Origin: Candidatus Angelobacter sp. Gp1-AA117
GTDB taxonomy: Bacteria; Acidobacteriota; Terriglobia; Terriglobales; Acidobacteriaceae
Direction of reading: 5' to 3'
NCBI GenBank assembly: GCA_003223515.1
Contig: QHVI01000064.1
Coordinates: 1 to 44,395, forward strand
Length of the DNA stretch: 44,395 bases
Position numbers and translations under genes: made by a program. This document shows, in pieces, positions 43,504 to 44,395 of the stretch (within the stretch, counting starts at the first letter, position 1; every line of letters begins with the position of its first letter). The notes below the pieces were generated by a model that saw only the letters and a list, made by a program, of their open reading frames with translations, was not told where the DNA came from and did no database searches.

Positions 43504-44395
43504 ATGCAGGCACGATTGCAGGAAGAAATCCAACTCCAGACGGAACAGCAACCTGAACAGGAAACGCAGTGGAACCTCGGAAAACGGATCGCATTTCGCT
43601 TCGCGTTTGCCTACTTCGTTCTGTATAACTTCCCTTTTCCTCTCGATCTGATTCCCTATACAGGGTATATCTGGGGCTGGTATGAAGAGATGTACCACAG
43701 GCTTGTAATCTGGGTAGCCGGTCACATCCTGCACTTAAGCTACCCGATCACGGTTTTCACCAGCGGCAGCGGCGACACCACTTACAACTGGGTTCTCACC
43801 CTCTGCTTCCTGACAGTGGCCGTGGCGGCGACCATAGTATGGTCGGTGCTTGACCGCAAGCGCCCCCATTACCAGACGCTGCATCAGTGGCTGCGCATCG
43901 GCATTCGGCTGGTGCTGGCCAGTGCCCTGATCAGCTATGGCATGAACAAGGTCATCAAGCTCCAGTTCCCCGCTCCCTTTCTTTCCCGGCTGATGGGCAC
44001 TTATGGCGAATCCACTCCCATGAGCCTGCTTTGGACTTTCATGGGCGCCTCCAAGACTTACACCATCTTTGCCGGAGCCGTTGAGACTATCGGAGGCCTG
44101 CTGCTTCTGGTCCCGAGACTCACTCTTCTGGGAGCGCTGGTCAGCATGGCTGCCATGGGCAATATATTCGTACTCAACATGAGCTATGACGTGCCGGTAA
44201 AGCTCTATTCCTTCCATCTGCTGATCATGAGCGTGCTGCTCGTGATTCCTGATCTGAAGCGCATGGCTTCCCTCTTCCTGTTCAATCGCAGAGTCGAGCC
44301 TGCGCAATCCCGGCCATTGTTTCAGCGGCGCTGGCTCAACTATGGACTCCTCGGCGTGCAACTTTTGTATGGCGCCTGGTTCTTCGGGACAGCCA
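43504..44395 (+). CDS. DoxX-like integral membrane protein (runs off window)
   Basis: 297 codons seen from ATG 43504, with AAAGG upstream; the frame is open to the window end. Gln-rich start (IQLQTEQQPEQETQ), then several TM segments: RFAFAYFVLYNFPFPLDLI, WVLTLCFLTVAVAATIVW, LVLASALISYGMNKVIKLQF, YTIFAGAVETIGGLLLLVP and LLIMSVLLVIPDLKR. The GMNKVIKLQF and FAGAVETIGGLLLL segments match the DoxX-type fold. DoxX-like proteins are linked to redox or thiosulfate-related processes, but function here is unknown. Confidence 0.75.
   Translation, partial: MQARLQEEIQLQTEQQPEQETQWNLGKRIAFRFAFAYFVLYNFPFPLDLIPYTGYIWGWYEEMYHRLVIWVAGHILHLSYPITVFTSGSGDTTYNWVLTLCFLTVAVAATIVWSVLDRKRPHYQTLHQWLRIGIRLVLASALISYGMNKVIKLQFPAPFLSRLMGTYGESTPMSLLWTFMGASKTYTIFAGAVETIGGLLLLVPRLTLLGALVSMAAMGNIFVLNMSYDVPVKLYSFHLLIMSVLLVIPDLKRMASLFLFNRRVEPAQSRPLFQRRWLNYGLLGVQLLYGAWFFGTA

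Noticed and set aside
43735-44361. 208-codon minus-strand frame at the right end
   Set aside because: Opposite a clear multi-spanning DoxX-like protein with a good start and SD.

Overview
The window is a 44.4 kb piece of a bacterial chromosome of moderate G+C content. Several features point to Acidobacteriota, probably class Terriglobia: the style of the TolB/FlgO-type regulator, the specialised NusG paralogue, the secreted TolB-like propeller protein, and intergenic mosaics of words such as TTTGCGTCCTTTGCGTCC. This assignment is inference; there is no rRNA or marker tree here. Both ends cut through genes.

Positions 1-15,513 (all minus strand) hold a lipopeptide-type nonribosomal peptide synthetase (NRPS) locus. 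In transcription order it has a specialised NusG/RfaH-like antiterminator, a degenerate acetylglutamate-kinase-like protein, an MbtH-like domain fused to an unknown C-terminal domain, an ankyrin protein with an unknown C-terminal domain, a giant NRPS (FAAL-ACP-C-A-PCP-C-A-[deleted]-C), an AsnB-type asparagine synthetase, and a second NRPS that starts with an adenylation domain and runs off the window. The giant NRPS carries an in-frame deletion that removes the adenylation A10 lysine and the carrier-protein serine of module 2. Its last condensation domain has His-Leu instead of His-His in the active-site motif. A C domain at the end of one protein and an A domain at the start of the next form one module, interrupted by asnB.

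Positions 15,514-21,548 hold a divergent regulatory region, a short FlgO/TolB-type regulator on the plus strand, the carAB operon on the minus strand (carB is split by an apparent one-base frameshift) and tRNA-Leu(CAG).

Positions 21,700-38,919 hold single genes and gene pairs: a SAM methyltransferase, an unknown helical protein, a secreted peptidoglycan-binding protein, an HtrA protease, an EamA exporter, a LigD-type ligase without polymerase domain, a nitroreductase, an unknown secreted protein, a Nudix hydrolase, UbiX, a TolB-like propeller, LarB, PurB, a MarR regulator overlapping a ClC channel, and an amino-acid permease. Short word-like tandem arrays sit at or directly after the stop codons of many of these genes, sometimes as inverted pairs.

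Positions 38,920-39,694 are gene-free and hold a likely 227-bp MITE (17-bp perfect terminal inverted repeats, 10-bp target duplication) followed by the interspersed word-repeat mosaic. The right end encodes a TPR-GAF-degenerate GGDEF protein, a small helical protein, a PstS-like periplasmic protein and a truncated DoxX-like membrane protein.
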